DNA of 64,000 nt from Pseudarthrobacter polychromogenes (GTDB taxonomy: Bacteria > Actinomycetota > Actinomycetes > Actinomycetales > Micrococcaceae). The notes beneath the pieces were generated by a model that did not search any database, had not been told where the DNA came from, and saw only the letters and a program-made list of their open reading frames with translations. The stretch spans positions 176,377-240,376 of the forward strand of contig NZ_BMKU01000004.1 in assembly GCF_014644495.1 (NCBI RefSeq), read 5' to 3'. Made by a program: the position numbers and the translations under genes. This document shows positions 25,905 through 34,898 of this stretch, piece after piece; positions within the stretch are counted from its first letter, which is position 1; every line of letters begins with the position of its first letter.

Positions 25905-28024
25905 TTCCCAACGTTGCCCCCGCACCGGCAGACTCAGCGGAGCCGACGGCGGCTGCCGTCCTTCCCAAGGCACTCCGCCAAAGCGCGGTGAAGAAATTCT
26001 CCGGCAGCAAGCTGTTCGCCTCACCGGCAAGCGTTGCCGGGGTCATCTGGCTGGCCGTACTGGTGGCCGCCTCGCTGACCGCGCCGCTCTGGCTGCCCTA
26101 CAAGACCGAGGACCAGGACTTCACCGCTGTCCTGTCCGGACCCACCGCCGCGCACTGGCTCGGCACCGACGAACTTGGCCGGGACATCCTGAGCCGCATC
26201 TTCGCGTCCGCCGCCGGCACGTTGGGGACGTCCATGATCACGGTGATGGTCGCCGTCGGACTTGGCACCACCCTGGCCATGCTGGCGGCAGCCGCCGGTG
26301 ACCGCGTGGAAACGGTGATCAGCCGCGTCACAGAAGTCATGATGTCCCTGCCCGGCACCGTGATCATCCTTGCCGTCATCGGAGCAGTGGGAACCAACAT
26401 TCCGCTGATCATGGCCATCCTCGGCGTGCTGATCTCCGCAGGCATGTACCGGGTGATGCTGGGCCAGGCCAAGTCCCTGCAGTCCCAGCTCTACGTGGAC
26501 GCAGCCAAGGTGGACGGCGTCAGCACCCTGGGCATCAGCCTTCGGCATGTCCTGCCCGGCCTGGCGAACACCATCGTGGTGCAAAGCGCCCTGATCTTCG
26601 CCGTCGGCATGCTCATCCAGGCCGGGCTGGCGTTCATCGGTTTTGGTCCGCCCATTCCCGAACCGAGCTGGGGCGGCATGATCCAGGGCGCATCCCAGAA
26701 CGTCTATAACGCTCCATGGCTGATGGTTCCCACCGGTGCTGTGCTGGCGCTCACCGTCCTGTCCGCCAACGCGATCGGCAACGCCCTCGGCAAGGCACCT
26801 AACGCAACTGCGTCGCACCTGCCTTCGGCCGCGGCACGGCGCCGCCGGGCAAAAGCGGTGGCCGCAATCGCTGCAGCAGCCCCCGCCCCCAACGATTCAG
26901 CCAAGAACACGCTCAGCGTCTGCAACCTCTCGGTCGGCGTGGACTCTGACGGTGCAGGCCACGGCGTCCGCCTGGTCACCGACGTCTCCTTCGACGTCGA
27001 ACCCGGCACCGTGCTGGGCCTCGTGGGGGAGTCAGGCTGCGGAAAGACCATGACCGCGCTGTCCCTCCTGGGGCTTCTGCCCTCCGGCGTTTCCGTGACC
27101 GGCGGCCAGATCCTCTGGAACGGCAGGAACCTGGCCGCGGCAACAGACAAGGACATGGAAGGCGTCCGGGGCCGCGAAGTCGCCCTGATCTCGCAGGAAC
27201 CCATGCGTGCCCTGGACCCGATGTTCACCGTGGGCTACCAGCTCACCGCGGCCATCCGGCGCCTCCGCGGAATGGGCAGGGCCGAGGCGAAGGCCGAAGC
27301 CCTGGGCCTGCTGGAGAAGGTGGGCATCGTGGACGCCGCCCGCATCCTCAAAACCTACCCGCACCAGATCAGCGGCGGCATGGCCCAGCGCGTGGCCATT
27401 GCCCTGGCACTCTCCGGGCGGCCCCGGCTGCTCGTGGCGGATGAACCCACCACAGCGCTGGATGTCACGGTGCAGGCCGAAATCCTCTCGTTGCTGCGCG
27501 GCCTGGTGAAGGACACCGGGATGTCCGTGGTGATGGTCACCCACGACCTTGGCGTCGTGGCCGACCTCTGCGACCAGGTGGCCGTGATGTACGCCGGCGA
27601 GGTGGTGGAGAACGGCCGGACGGACAGCATCCTGGACAACCCGCGGCACCCCTACACCCTGGCCCTGCTGGCGGCGGACCCGCATGCCAACCATGCTGCG
27701 GACATGCCCGAGCGACTGGCAACCATCAGCGGCCAGGTTCCCCAGCCCAAGGACTGGCCAAGCACCTGCCGGTTCGCCGCCCGCTGCCAGTTCGCCGGCT
27801 CTGCCTGCATGGTGCCCGTCCCGCTGCTTCCCTCCGGAACCGGGGACGGACTGGTGCGCTGCGTCAAGGCGGACGAACTCGCCGTCGAGGGCCTGGACTG
27901 GGTGGCCACCGACGTGCCCAGCCACCACGTCCTGAACCTGGTTGAAGCCGGAACCGCCCCGGCCGGACCCGCCAAAGCACCTGCCGGACTGGAACGCCGG
28001 ACTGTAGAAAAGGACCACGCATGA
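25901..28024 (+). CDS. Fused ABC permease and ATPase (DppC-DppD type)
   Basis: The 707-residue protein joins a DppC-type permease (about 1-300; LGTDELGRDILSRIFASAAG, YVDAAKVDGVSTLGISLRHVLPG, FIGFGPPIPEPSWGGMI) to a DppD-type ATPase (about 340-660). The two are linked by an Ala-rich segment (AARRRRAKAVAAIAAAAPAP). The ATPase has Walker A GESGCGKTMTA, signature HQISGGMAQRVAIALAL, Walker B RLLVADEPTTALD and the C-terminal Cys-containing loop CRFAARCQFAGSACM typical of Dpp/Opp ATPases. It overlaps both neighbours by four bases. Such fusions occur in actinobacteria. The fusion is a continuous frame, not a sequencing error. Confidence 0.93.
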   Translation: MIPNVAPAPADSAEPTAAAVLPKALRQSAVKKFSGSKLFASPASVAGVIWLAVLVAASLTAPLWLPYKTEDQDFTAVLSGPTAAHWLGTDELGRDILSRIFASAAGTLGTSMITVMVAVGLGTTLAMLAAAAGDRVETVISRVTEVMMSLPGTVIILAVIGAVGTNIPLIMAILGVLISAGMYRVMLGQAKSLQSQLYVDAAKVDGVSTLGISLRHVLPGLANTIVVQSALIFAVGMLIQAGLAFIGFGPPIPEPSWGGMIQGASQNVYNAPWLMVPTGAVLALTVLSANAIGNALGKAPNATASHLPSAAARRRRAKAVAAIAAAAPAPNDSAKNTLSVCNLSVGVDSDGAGHGVRLVTDVSFDVEPGTVLGLVGESGCGKTMTALSLLGLLPSGVSVTGGQILWNGRNLAAATDKDMEGVRGREVALISQEPMRALDPMFTVGYQLTAAIRRLRGMGRAEAKAEALGLLEKVGIVDAARILKTYPHQISGGMAQRVAIALALSGRPRLLVADEPTTALDVTVQAEILSLLRGLVKDTGMSVVMVTHDLGVVADLCDQVAVMYAGEVVENGRTDSILDNPRHPYTLALLAADPHANHAADMPERLATISGQVPQPKDWPSTCRFAARCQFAGSACMVPVPLLPSGTGDGLVRCVKADELAVEGLDWVATDVPSHHVLNLVEAGTAPAGPAKAPAGLERRTVEKDHA

Positions 28025-29028
28025 GCACCACAACCTCAGTCCGCCCTGACGCGCAGCGGCCGGCTGCCGCCCAGCCGCTGCTGGACGTCAAGGACCTGGT
28101 GGTCCGCTACGGCCGCGGACGCAAGGCAGCCGCGGCCCCCGCCGCCGTCGACCGCGTCAACTTCAGCATCGCGCCCGGGGAAACCGTGGGCCTGGTGGGG
28201 GAATCCGGTTCGGGCAAATCCACCATCGGCAAGGCCATCCTGGGACTTCAGAAGGTCTCAGGCGGGACCATCACCTATGAGGGCAAGGACATCACGTCCG
28301 CCGGCGTATCCCAGCGCAGGGCCCTGGGCAGCGAACTGCGGGCCGTCTTCCAGGACCCCAACTCCTCGCTGAATCCGCGGAACACGGTGGGCTCTTCGCT
28401 GGCAGAGCCGCTCCGGCTCCGCGGCGTGGGCGCTGCCGACGCCCGGCAGCGCGCGGAGGACATGCTGGAACGCGTGGGGCTCCCGAGGGACGCCGTGGAC
28501 CGGTACCCCAGCCAGTTCTCCGGCGGCCAGCGGCAGCGCATTTCCGTGGCACGCGCCCTGATCTGCGACCCCAAACTCGTGGTCTGCGATGAAGCCGTCA
28601 GCGCCCTGGACCTCTCCACCCAGGCGCAGGTGCTGAACCTCCTGGCCGACCTGCGCGACGAGCGGGGCCTGGGCTACCTCTTCATCGCCCACGACATCGC
28701 CGTGGTCCAGTTCCTGGCCCAGCGCGTGGTGGTCCTCTACCGGGGGCAGGTCATGGAAAGCGGGCCCGCGGCCGCCGTCACCGAGAACCCCAGACACCCC
28801 TTCACGCAGGCGCTCGTGGCAGCGTCACCCGTGCCGCGCCCTGCCGAGCAGGCTGCGCGCCGGGAAGCCCGGGAGTCGCTCGGTGTCCGCACGGGAGCGG
28901 CCGCCGTGCCAGCGCCCGGCGGCTGCCCCTTCCGGCTCCGCTGCCCGCTGGCCACGGACCTTTGCGCCACCGAACGCCCAGCCCTCCGCACGGTGGGCGG
29001 ATCCGCCGTCGCCTGCCACTACGCCTAG
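28021..29028 (+). CDS. ABC importer ATPase (DppF/OppF type)
   Basis: The 335-residue second ATPase of the importer has Walker A GESGSGKSTIGKA, Q-loop VFQDPNSSLNPR, signature SQFSGGQRQRISVARAL, Walker B KLVVCDEAVSALD and the switch His in FIAHDIAVVQFL. The oligopeptide-transporter C-terminal extension with Cys residues (GGCPFRLRCPLATDLC) is present. It overlaps the fusion gene by four bases and is followed after 38 bases by a rhamnosidase gene, so importer and glycosidases form one transcription unit. Confidence 0.93.
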   Translation: MSTTTSVRPDAQRPAAAQPLLDVKDLVVRYGRGRKAAAAPAAVDRVNFSIAPGETVGLVGESGSGKSTIGKAILGLQKVSGGTITYEGKDITSAGVSQRRALGSELRAVFQDPNSSLNPRNTVGSSLAEPLRLRGVGAADARQRAEDMLERVGLPRDAVDRYPSQFSGGQRQRISVARALICDPKLVVCDEAVSALDLSTQAQVLNLLADLRDERGLGYLFIAHDIAVVQFLAQRVVVLYRGQVMESGPAAAVTENPRHPFTQALVAASPVPRPAEQAARREARESLGVRTGAAAVPAPGGCPFRLRCPLATDLCATERPALRTVGGSAVACHYA

Positions 29029-29066
29029 ACAACTTTTCGCCAACATCAGAACGGACCGCTCCTTCC

Positions 29067-31361
29067 ATGACACCCACCCCTTGGCTCGCTGCCATGATCT
29101 CGCCCGAGCAGGACTTCGACGGCGCCCCACTCCTGCGAAAGGAATTCCAGCTTGCGGAGGGACACGGCGGTGTTGTCCGAGCCACGCTGCGTGCCACCGC
29201 CTTTGGCGTCTATGAGGCGTTCATCAATGGAGCGCCGGTGGGCGAGGACGTCCTGAGCCCAGGTTGGAGCTCCTACGAGTGGCGGGTCCGCTACCGCAGC
29301 TATGACGTCACGGCCCTGCTGGGGCCCACCACGGTGATCGGGGTGTCCCTGGGCAACGGCTGGTACCGCGGACGCCTGGCCTGGCACGGCATGTCCAACC
29401 TCTACGGCAGCGAGCTGGGCTTCTTCGGGCAGCTGGACATCGAGTTCGAGGACGGGCACATCCAGTCCGTGGGCTCGGATACCACCTGGCAGTCCGGTCC
29501 CTCCGCAACCACCTTCAACGACCTCTACGACGGGCAGACCATCGACGCCCGCCGGAACCAGGACGGCTGGGCCGAACCGGGCTTCGACGCCGGGACCTGG
29601 GCCGGAGTGCGCGCGCTGGAGTTCGACGCCGGCCGGCTGGCTGAGCCGGCCAGCCCGCCGGTGGTGCGCACCGGCGTCGTCAATCCTGTGAAGGTGTTCA
29701 CCTCGCCCAGCGGCAAAACACTGGTTGACTTCGGCCAGAACCTGGTGGGCTGGCTCCGGTTCACCCTCCAGGGCGAGGCAGGGCAGACCATCACCGTGCG
29801 CCATGCGGAGGTGCTGGAGGACGGCGAGCTGGGCGTGCGTCCGCTCCGCTCTGCCAAGGCCACGGACACGTTCATTCTCTCCGGCGGCGAGGACTTCTTC
29901 GAACCGACCAAGACGTTCCACGGCTTCCGCTACGCAGAAATCTCCGGCTGGCCTGGCACGCTCACTGAGGATTCGCTGGAGGCAGTGGTGGTCCACTCGG
30001 ACCTTGAGCGCACCGGCACCTTCGAGTGCTCCAACGAACTGGTGAACAAGCTGCACCGCAACATCGTCTGGGGCCTGCGGGGCAACTTCCTGGACCTGCC
30101 CACGGACTGCCCCCAACGGGACGAACGGCTCGGCTGGACAGGCGACATCGCTGTCTTCGCGCCCACCGCGGCCTTCCTCTACGACGTCAAGGGCTTCCTG
30201 CAGGACTGGCTCCTTGACCTTGCCGCCGAGCAGAAAGCGGCCGACGGCCTGGTACCCATCACCGTCCCGGACGCCCTGAAGTACTGCCCGCAGCCGCCCG
30301 AGTTCCCAAAGCTGGAATCCTCCGCGCTCTGGAGCGAGGCGTCGGTGTGGGTTCCCTGGGCACTGTGGGAGGCTTACGGCGACACCACCGTCCTGGAGAA
30401 CCAGTACGAATCCATGGCCTCGCACACGCGCCGGGTGGAGGGCCTGCTCTCGGACACCGGACTCTGGGATACGGGTTTCCAGTTCGGCGACTGGCTGGAC
30501 CCCGACGCCGAGCCGGACAAGCCGTGGGACGCGAAGGCGGACAAAGGCGTCGTAGCCACCGCCTGCATGTTCCGTACCGCCTCCATCACTGCCCAAACGG
30601 CGCGGCTGCTGGGCCACCATCAGGACGCCGAATACTTCGAGCAGCTTGCCGCGCGTGTCCAGGCCTCCTTCCTGGAGCACTACGTGTCCGCAGACGGCAC
30701 CATCCACAGTGACTGCAGCACGGTCTACGCGCTGGCGATTGCCTTCGGGATCCTTTCCGGCAGCGGACTCCGTGATTTCGCCGGTGACCGCCTCGCCGAA
30801 CTGGTCCGGAAGAACGATTACCGCGTCTCCACGGGGTTCGCCGGAACCCCGTTCATCACCCACGCCCTCACCGAGACCGGACATGCGGATGAGGCCTACC
30901 GCCTGCTCCTGGAGGAGGGCTGCCCGTCCTGGCTCTACCCCGTGACCATGGGCGCCACCACCGTCTGGGAACGCTGGGACTCGATGCTGCCGGACGGCAC
31001 CATCAACCCGGGCGAGATGACCAGTTTCAACCACTACGCCCTGGGCGCGGTGGCGGACTGGATGCACAAGACGGTGGGCGGTATCAAACCGTTGGCGCCG
31101 GGACATGCCAAGGTCCTCATCGCACCCGTACCTGGGCAGGGCATCGACTGGGCCAAGACCTCGCTGAAGACCCCGCACGGAACCATCCGCGTGGAATGGA
31201 GGCTCGACGGCGGCGCGTTCCACCTCGAGGCGACCGTACCTGAAGGGGTGGAGGCCGACGTCGTACTTCCGGACGGTGAGCCCCGCACCGTCCAGGGCGG
31301 CACCCACAGCTTTGATCACCGTATGGTGGCCGCCAACCTGGACAACCAGGGAAGCCGCTGA
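29067..31361 (+). CDS. Alpha-L-rhamnosidase, GH78 (first copy)
   Basis: This 764-residue inverting glycosidase removes terminal alpha-L-rhamnose. After an N-terminal carbohydrate-binding-like domain (FGVYEAFINGAPVGEDVLSPG, GNGWYRGRLAW) comes the (alpha/alpha)6 barrel with PTDCPQRDERLGWTGD (Asp347, Glu353, Trp357, Asp360), the general-acid motif in the layout of Streptomyces avermitilis Rha78A, then TTVWERWDS and GEMTSFNHYALG (Glu650). It lacks the extra N-terminal Ig-like domain of longer relatives. There is no signal peptide, so it is cytoplasmic. ATG 29067 is used. Its stop overlaps the GH43 start (TGATG). Confidence 0.93.
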   Translation: MTPTPWLAAMISPEQDFDGAPLLRKEFQLAEGHGGVVRATLRATAFGVYEAFINGAPVGEDVLSPGWSSYEWRVRYRSYDVTALLGPTTVIGVSLGNGWYRGRLAWHGMSNLYGSELGFFGQLDIEFEDGHIQSVGSDTTWQSGPSATTFNDLYDGQTIDARRNQDGWAEPGFDAGTWAGVRALEFDAGRLAEPASPPVVRTGVVNPVKVFTSPSGKTLVDFGQNLVGWLRFTLQGEAGQTITVRHAEVLEDGELGVRPLRSAKATDTFILSGGEDFFEPTKTFHGFRYAEISGWPGTLTEDSLEAVVVHSDLERTGTFECSNELVNKLHRNIVWGLRGNFLDLPTDCPQRDERLGWTGDIAVFAPTAAFLYDVKGFLQDWLLDLAAEQKAADGLVPITVPDALKYCPQPPEFPKLESSALWSEASVWVPWALWEAYGDTTVLENQYESMASHTRRVEGLLSDTGLWDTGFQFGDWLDPDAEPDKPWDAKADKGVVATACMFRTASITAQTARLLGHHQDAEYFEQLAARVQASFLEHYVSADGTIHSDCSTVYALAIAFGILSGSGLRDFAGDRLAELVRKNDYRVSTGFAGTPFITHALTETGHADEAYRLLLEEGCPSWLYPVTMGATTVWERWDSMLPDGTINPGEMTSFNHYALGAVADWMHKTVGGIKPLAPGHAKVLIAPVPGQGIDWAKTSLKTPHGTIRVEWRLDGGAFHLEATVPEGVEADVVLPDGEPRTVQGGTHSFDHRMVAANLDNQGSR

Positions 31362-32323
31362 TGGGCCGGAGCGGCCAGCCGAAGACCATTCAACAACTGC
31401 GCCTCGGAGAGATCCGGATGCGCGACCCGTTCATACTCGAGACGGTTCCAGGTGAGTTTGTCCTGTTCGGGACCAGCGACGAGAACGTCTGGGGCGGACC
31501 AGCGACTGGCTTCGACTGCTACACCAGTAGGGACCTCGATCATTGGGATGAACCCATCGCCGCGTTCCGCCCACCACCGGGCTTTTGGGCGGATACCCAG
31601 TTCTGGGCGCCGGAGGTTCATGCTCTGGAAGGACGGTTCTTTATGTTCGCCACCTTCGCTACCTCCACCGGTGCGCGCCCCCGTGGAGTCGCAGTCCTTG
31701 TCTCGGACCATGCCACTGGCCCCTACCAGCCATGGAGTGACGGGCCGGTGACACCGGCAAACGAATCGTGCCTGGACGGAACCCTTTACGTCGATGATGA
31801 CTCCACGCGCTGGCTTGTCTACAGTCGCGGGACGGAAGGGACATCCGACAGCCTGGGGATCGCCGACGGTGAAATGTACGCCCTCCGGCTGTCACAGGAC
31901 CTGCGCGCCGGCGTTGGTGAGCCGATCCTGTTGTTCGCCGCCTCCTCGGCGGGCTGGACCCGGCCGCTGCGGTTTCCAGAAGGGGTGGAACCTCCGAAGG
32001 GCCTGCACCTTGCCAAAGATCCCCTGTTCACCGACGGGCCCTTCCTGCTCCGCTCAAACGAGGGGACTCTGCTGATGCTTTGGTCGAGCCATGGTGAGGC
32101 TGGGTACGCGATGGGCATCGCCGAGTCGGGGGGCGGAACCATCACGGGGCCCTGGATTCAGCACGAGGACCCCCTGTGGTCCAGCAACGGAGGTCACGGC
32201 ATGGTTCTCCGCGCGTCCACCGGGCGAGACTACCTGGCCTTCCACTGGCCGAACAACACCCCGGACGAACGCGTCCAGCTCACCGAGGTCCACATCAACG
32301 GGGCCACCATAAAGATCCTGTGA
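31361..32323 (+). CDS. GH43 family glycosidase (first copy)
   Basis: The 320-residue five-bladed beta-propeller enzyme probably acts on arabinosides or xylosides. It shows the base Asp in RMRDPFILE (Asp22), FWAPEVHALEGRFFMFAT, and a middle Asp region CLDGTLYVDDD. At the usual acid position it reads FTDGPFLLRS, where most GH43 enzymes have EGPF. Either the aligned acid is Asp or a different Glu serves. The start ATG shares a base with the rhamnosidase stop, so translation is coupled. There is no signal peptide. The substrate cannot be fixed from sequence. Confidence 0.82.
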   Translation: MGRSGQPKTIQQLRLGEIRMRDPFILETVPGEFVLFGTSDENVWGGPATGFDCYTSRDLDHWDEPIAAFRPPPGFWADTQFWAPEVHALEGRFFMFATFATSTGARPRGVAVLVSDHATGPYQPWSDGPVTPANESCLDGTLYVDDDSTRWLVYSRGTEGTSDSLGIADGEMYALRLSQDLRAGVGEPILLFAASSAGWTRPLRFPEGVEPPKGLHLAKDPLFTDGPFLLRSNEGTLLMLWSSHGEAGYAMGIAESGGGTITGPWIQHEDPLWSSNGGHGMVLRASTGRDYLAFHWPNNTPDERVQLTEVHINGATIKIL

Positions 32324-32413
32324 TCAAGGCCCCGTACTGAAGCCAGGCATGTCCGGATCCCGGCAGGCAGGCTCCACGCCACACCGCTTTCCCGATGAGG
32401 AGACGCCCACCCT

Positions 32414-33901
32414 ATGTACTCCAACCCCATCCTTCCCGGCTTTAACCCGGATCCGAGCATCGTCAGAACGCCGGACGGCTACTACGTTGTCACGTCCTCC
32501 TTCGAGTACCTTCCCGCACTTCCCATCTATCACAGCATGGACCTGGAAAGCTGGCGGCTTGTCGGCCACGTGGCCACGCGTGAGCACCAGGTCCAGCTTG
32601 CGAACGTACCCACGCCGGGAGGTGTCTGGGCACCAACACTGCGGCACCGCGATGGTGTGTTCTACCTGATCGTCTCTGTGTTCCTCGGCGGCCGCGGGTG
32701 CGTCCTGTTCACGTCCACCGACCCCGCCGGGCCTTGGAGCGACGGAACGGTCATCGCGTCCGTCGACGGCATCGACCCCGATCTCGCCTGGGACGATGAG
32801 GGAACCGCGTATGTGACGTTCGCCCGGCACCCTGATGCGATCCAGCAGGTCCGGGTGGACCTCGCCACCGGTGAAGCGCTGGAAGCGCCACGTCCCTTGT
32901 GGCCCGGCAGCGGGCTCTATGCGCCCGAAGGCCCGCACCTCCACCGGCGCGGCGAGTGGTGGTACCTGCTCGCGGCTGAAGGCGGGACCGACCGCGGCCA
33001 TGCCGTCACAGTCGCCCGCTCACGCCGGCCGGAAGGCCCCTTCGAACCGGCACCGAACAACCCGATCCTCACTGCGGCGGGGACAGGATCACCGGTGCAG
33101 AACACCGGACACGCGGACCTTTTTGAACTTCCCGACGGCGGAACAGGCATGACCCTGCTGGGCGTCCGTCCGGTAGGGCTCACGCAGGCATTCTCACCCC
33201 TGGGCCGGGAGACCTTCCTGACCACGGTGGAGTGGATCGACGGCTGGCCCCATGCCCGCCTCCCGCACGTTGCCGGCACAGGCCCGGAACAGATCGAGTA
33301 CGACTTCGCCAACGGCGCAGGCCTGGAAGATCCTGCCTGGATGGCCGTCCGCAGGATGCCCTCAGAATTCGCTCACCCCACACCCCACGGCCTGGTTGTC
33401 CGGGGCGAAGGGAACACGCTGGACGCACCCCGGCCCAGCTTCCTCGCCCAGCGGCAGCGCCACCTCGGCATCGAATGCAGGGTGGTGCTCGATGTCAGTG
33501 CCGGCACTGGCGGCCTCGCCGTGCGCAACGCCGAGGATAACTGGTTCGGCATTGAAGCTGCACGGGAAGGCGAAGCCATCAGGGTCACGGCCCGCGCGGT
33601 CGTGGCGAGCTTCGAACGCTCCTGGGAGGCCGAGGTGCCGGATGGGGACCTTGAGTTGGCAATTCTGACAAGCCCGCCACGGCGGGATTTCAGCGCGGGT
33701 GCCGTAGGCGGCGACAGAATCCGCCTGCTCGTCCGTTCCTCAGCGCCCCACTCCAGCACAGAGGAGGTGCTGCTCACCGAACTCGACGGCAGGCACTGGT
33801 CCTTTGAAACCGCCAAGGCGTTCACGGGTAGGGCCTTCGGTGTTTTCGCCATCGAAGGCGAAGTCCTGGTACGGCGGCTGGACTACTGCGGCGCAGACTG
33901 A
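32414..33901 (+). CDS. GH43 beta-xylosidase with C-terminal beta-sandwich domain
   Basis: This 495-residue enzyme has the GH43 catalytic triad in YSNPILPGFNPDPSIVRT (base Asp), DGIDPDLAWDDEG (pKa Asp) and LYAPEGPHLHRRG (acid Glu). It is followed from about residue 310 by a concanavalin-like beta-sandwich with FLAQRQRHLGIECRVVLDV. This two-domain layout is typical of cytoplasmic beta-xylosidases of subfamily 11-like type that degrade xylo-oligosaccharides. It follows the first GH43 gene after 90 bases and ends the importer operon. The convergent iclR gene ends 30 bases downstream. Confidence 0.9.
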   Translation: MYSNPILPGFNPDPSIVRTPDGYYVVTSSFEYLPALPIYHSMDLESWRLVGHVATREHQVQLANVPTPGGVWAPTLRHRDGVFYLIVSVFLGGRGCVLFTSTDPAGPWSDGTVIASVDGIDPDLAWDDEGTAYVTFARHPDAIQQVRVDLATGEALEAPRPLWPGSGLYAPEGPHLHRRGEWWYLLAAEGGTDRGHAVTVARSRRPEGPFEPAPNNPILTAAGTGSPVQNTGHADLFELPDGGTGMTLLGVRPVGLTQAFSPLGRETFLTTVEWIDGWPHARLPHVAGTGPEQIEYDFANGAGLEDPAWMAVRRMPSEFAHPTPHGLVVRGEGNTLDAPRPSFLAQRQRHLGIECRVVLDVSAGTGGLAVRNAEDNWFGIEAAREGEAIRVTARAVVASFERSWEAEVPDGDLELAILTSPPRRDFSAGAVGGDRIRLLVRSSAPHSSTEEVLLTELDGRHWSFETAKAFTGRAFGVFAIEGEVLVRRLDYCGAD

Positions 33902-33930
33902 CCAGCCCGGACAACCGGGGCCAGCGCATC

Positions 33931-34761
33931 CTACCCCTGGGAGTGGGTCCGCACGTCGGGGCTGACCTCCGCGTGGTGGCCCAGGTTCCTCGAGACGGCG
34001 CGTGCCGTGGCGCGGACTGCCGGGGCCAGGACGTTCGGGGGAGTAGACCCGTCCGGGACCACAATGGACAGCGCGGCCACCACCGAACCCTGGGCGTCGA
34101 ATACGGGCGAGGCAACCGAAACGGTCCGGGAGGGCAGGCTGCGGCGGATCATCGCGATCCCCGTGCGCCGAACATCGGAGAGCGTGCGGCGCACCTGGCC
34201 CTCGGGCATGTCCGGAACTCCGGGCTCGTTTTCGGGCGGCTTCCGCAGGATGGCCTCCTGGAATTGTTGGTCAGCGCCTGCCAGCAGGACCAGGCCGACG
34301 GCGGTGGACCGCAGCGGAGCCCGGCCGCCCACCCGGTACGCCACCTCGGTTGCGTCCTTGGAGGACAGCCGTTCGATCAGCACCGCCTCTTCGTTGTCAC
34401 GGACGGCCAGCAGGACGTGGTGCCTGGTCACCTCGAAAAGGTCCTCCAGGTAAGGGAGCGCGATTTCCCGCACGCCATGTCCGCGCGGCGACAGCGACGC
34501 GACCTCCCACAGCCGGACCCCCACAACGTACCGGCCGTCGTCGAGCCTTTCCAGGGCGCCCCAGGCAACCAGCCGGGCAATCAGCCGCAGCGCGGTAGGT
34601 GCGGGCATGCCGGCGTAACGGGCCATCTCGGACAACGTCAGGGCGCGACGGCGGTCGGAGAAGACTGCGAGCAGGCTGAGGGCGCGGTCCACCACCGGTT
34701 CGCCCTGCTTGGGCCGCTTTCCGCGGGCGGGGGTGGTTTCGGTGTCCGGCTGGACGGTCAT
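33931..34761 (-). CDS. IclR-family transcriptional regulator
   Basis: The 276-residue regulator has a winged helix-turn-helix (about residues 22-85; VVDRALSLLAVFSDRRRALTLSEMARYAGMPAPTALRLIARL) and the IclR effector domain (about 100-265) with VGGRAPLRSTAVGLVLLAG and the acidic ligand region. IclR proteins commonly sense aromatic or sugar acids. It is divergent from the second rhamnosidase gene, and a conserved 15-bp site lies in the shared promoter (34810-34824). The same site is found before three other transcription units of the region, making this protein the best candidate controller of the whole island. Confidence 0.9.
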   Translation of the reverse strand: MTVQPDTETTPARGKRPKQGEPVVDRALSLLAVFSDRRRALTLSEMARYAGMPAPTALRLIARLVAWGALERLDDGRYVVGVRLWEVASLSPRGHGVREIALPYLEDLFEVTRHHVLLAVRDNEEAVLIERLSSKDATEVAYRVGGRAPLRSTAVGLVLLAGADQQFQEAILRKPPENEPGVPDMPEGQVRRTLSDVRRTGIAMIRRSLPSRTVSVASPVFDAQGSVVAALSIVVPDGSTPPNVLAPAVRATARAVSRNLGHHAEVSPDVRTHSQG

Positions 34762-34799
34762 GGCCTTGCTTCCTTGCGATGCGGGTACGTGAGCTACCC

Positions 34800-34827
34800 C
34801 ACAATACTATTCCAACCAATGAAAGTC
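34800..34827. promoter_or_regulatory. Site B: putative IclR operator at iclR/GH78 divergent promoter
   Basis: The core TTCCAACCAATGAAA (34810-34824) sits 49 bases before the iclR start and 75 before the GH78 start. Together with CACAATAC on its left it matches site A at 22 of 28 positions. Read leftward, TATTGT could be the iclR -10 hexamer, with the core covering the spacer, which suggests autorepression. Binding is untested. Confidence 0.6.
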
Positions 34828-34898
34828 GGCTGTGGGGTGCAGGGGCCCGCGCAGGAAGCTGTAACAGTTACCGCCATATGTTCAGGAGCCCGCCCGCA

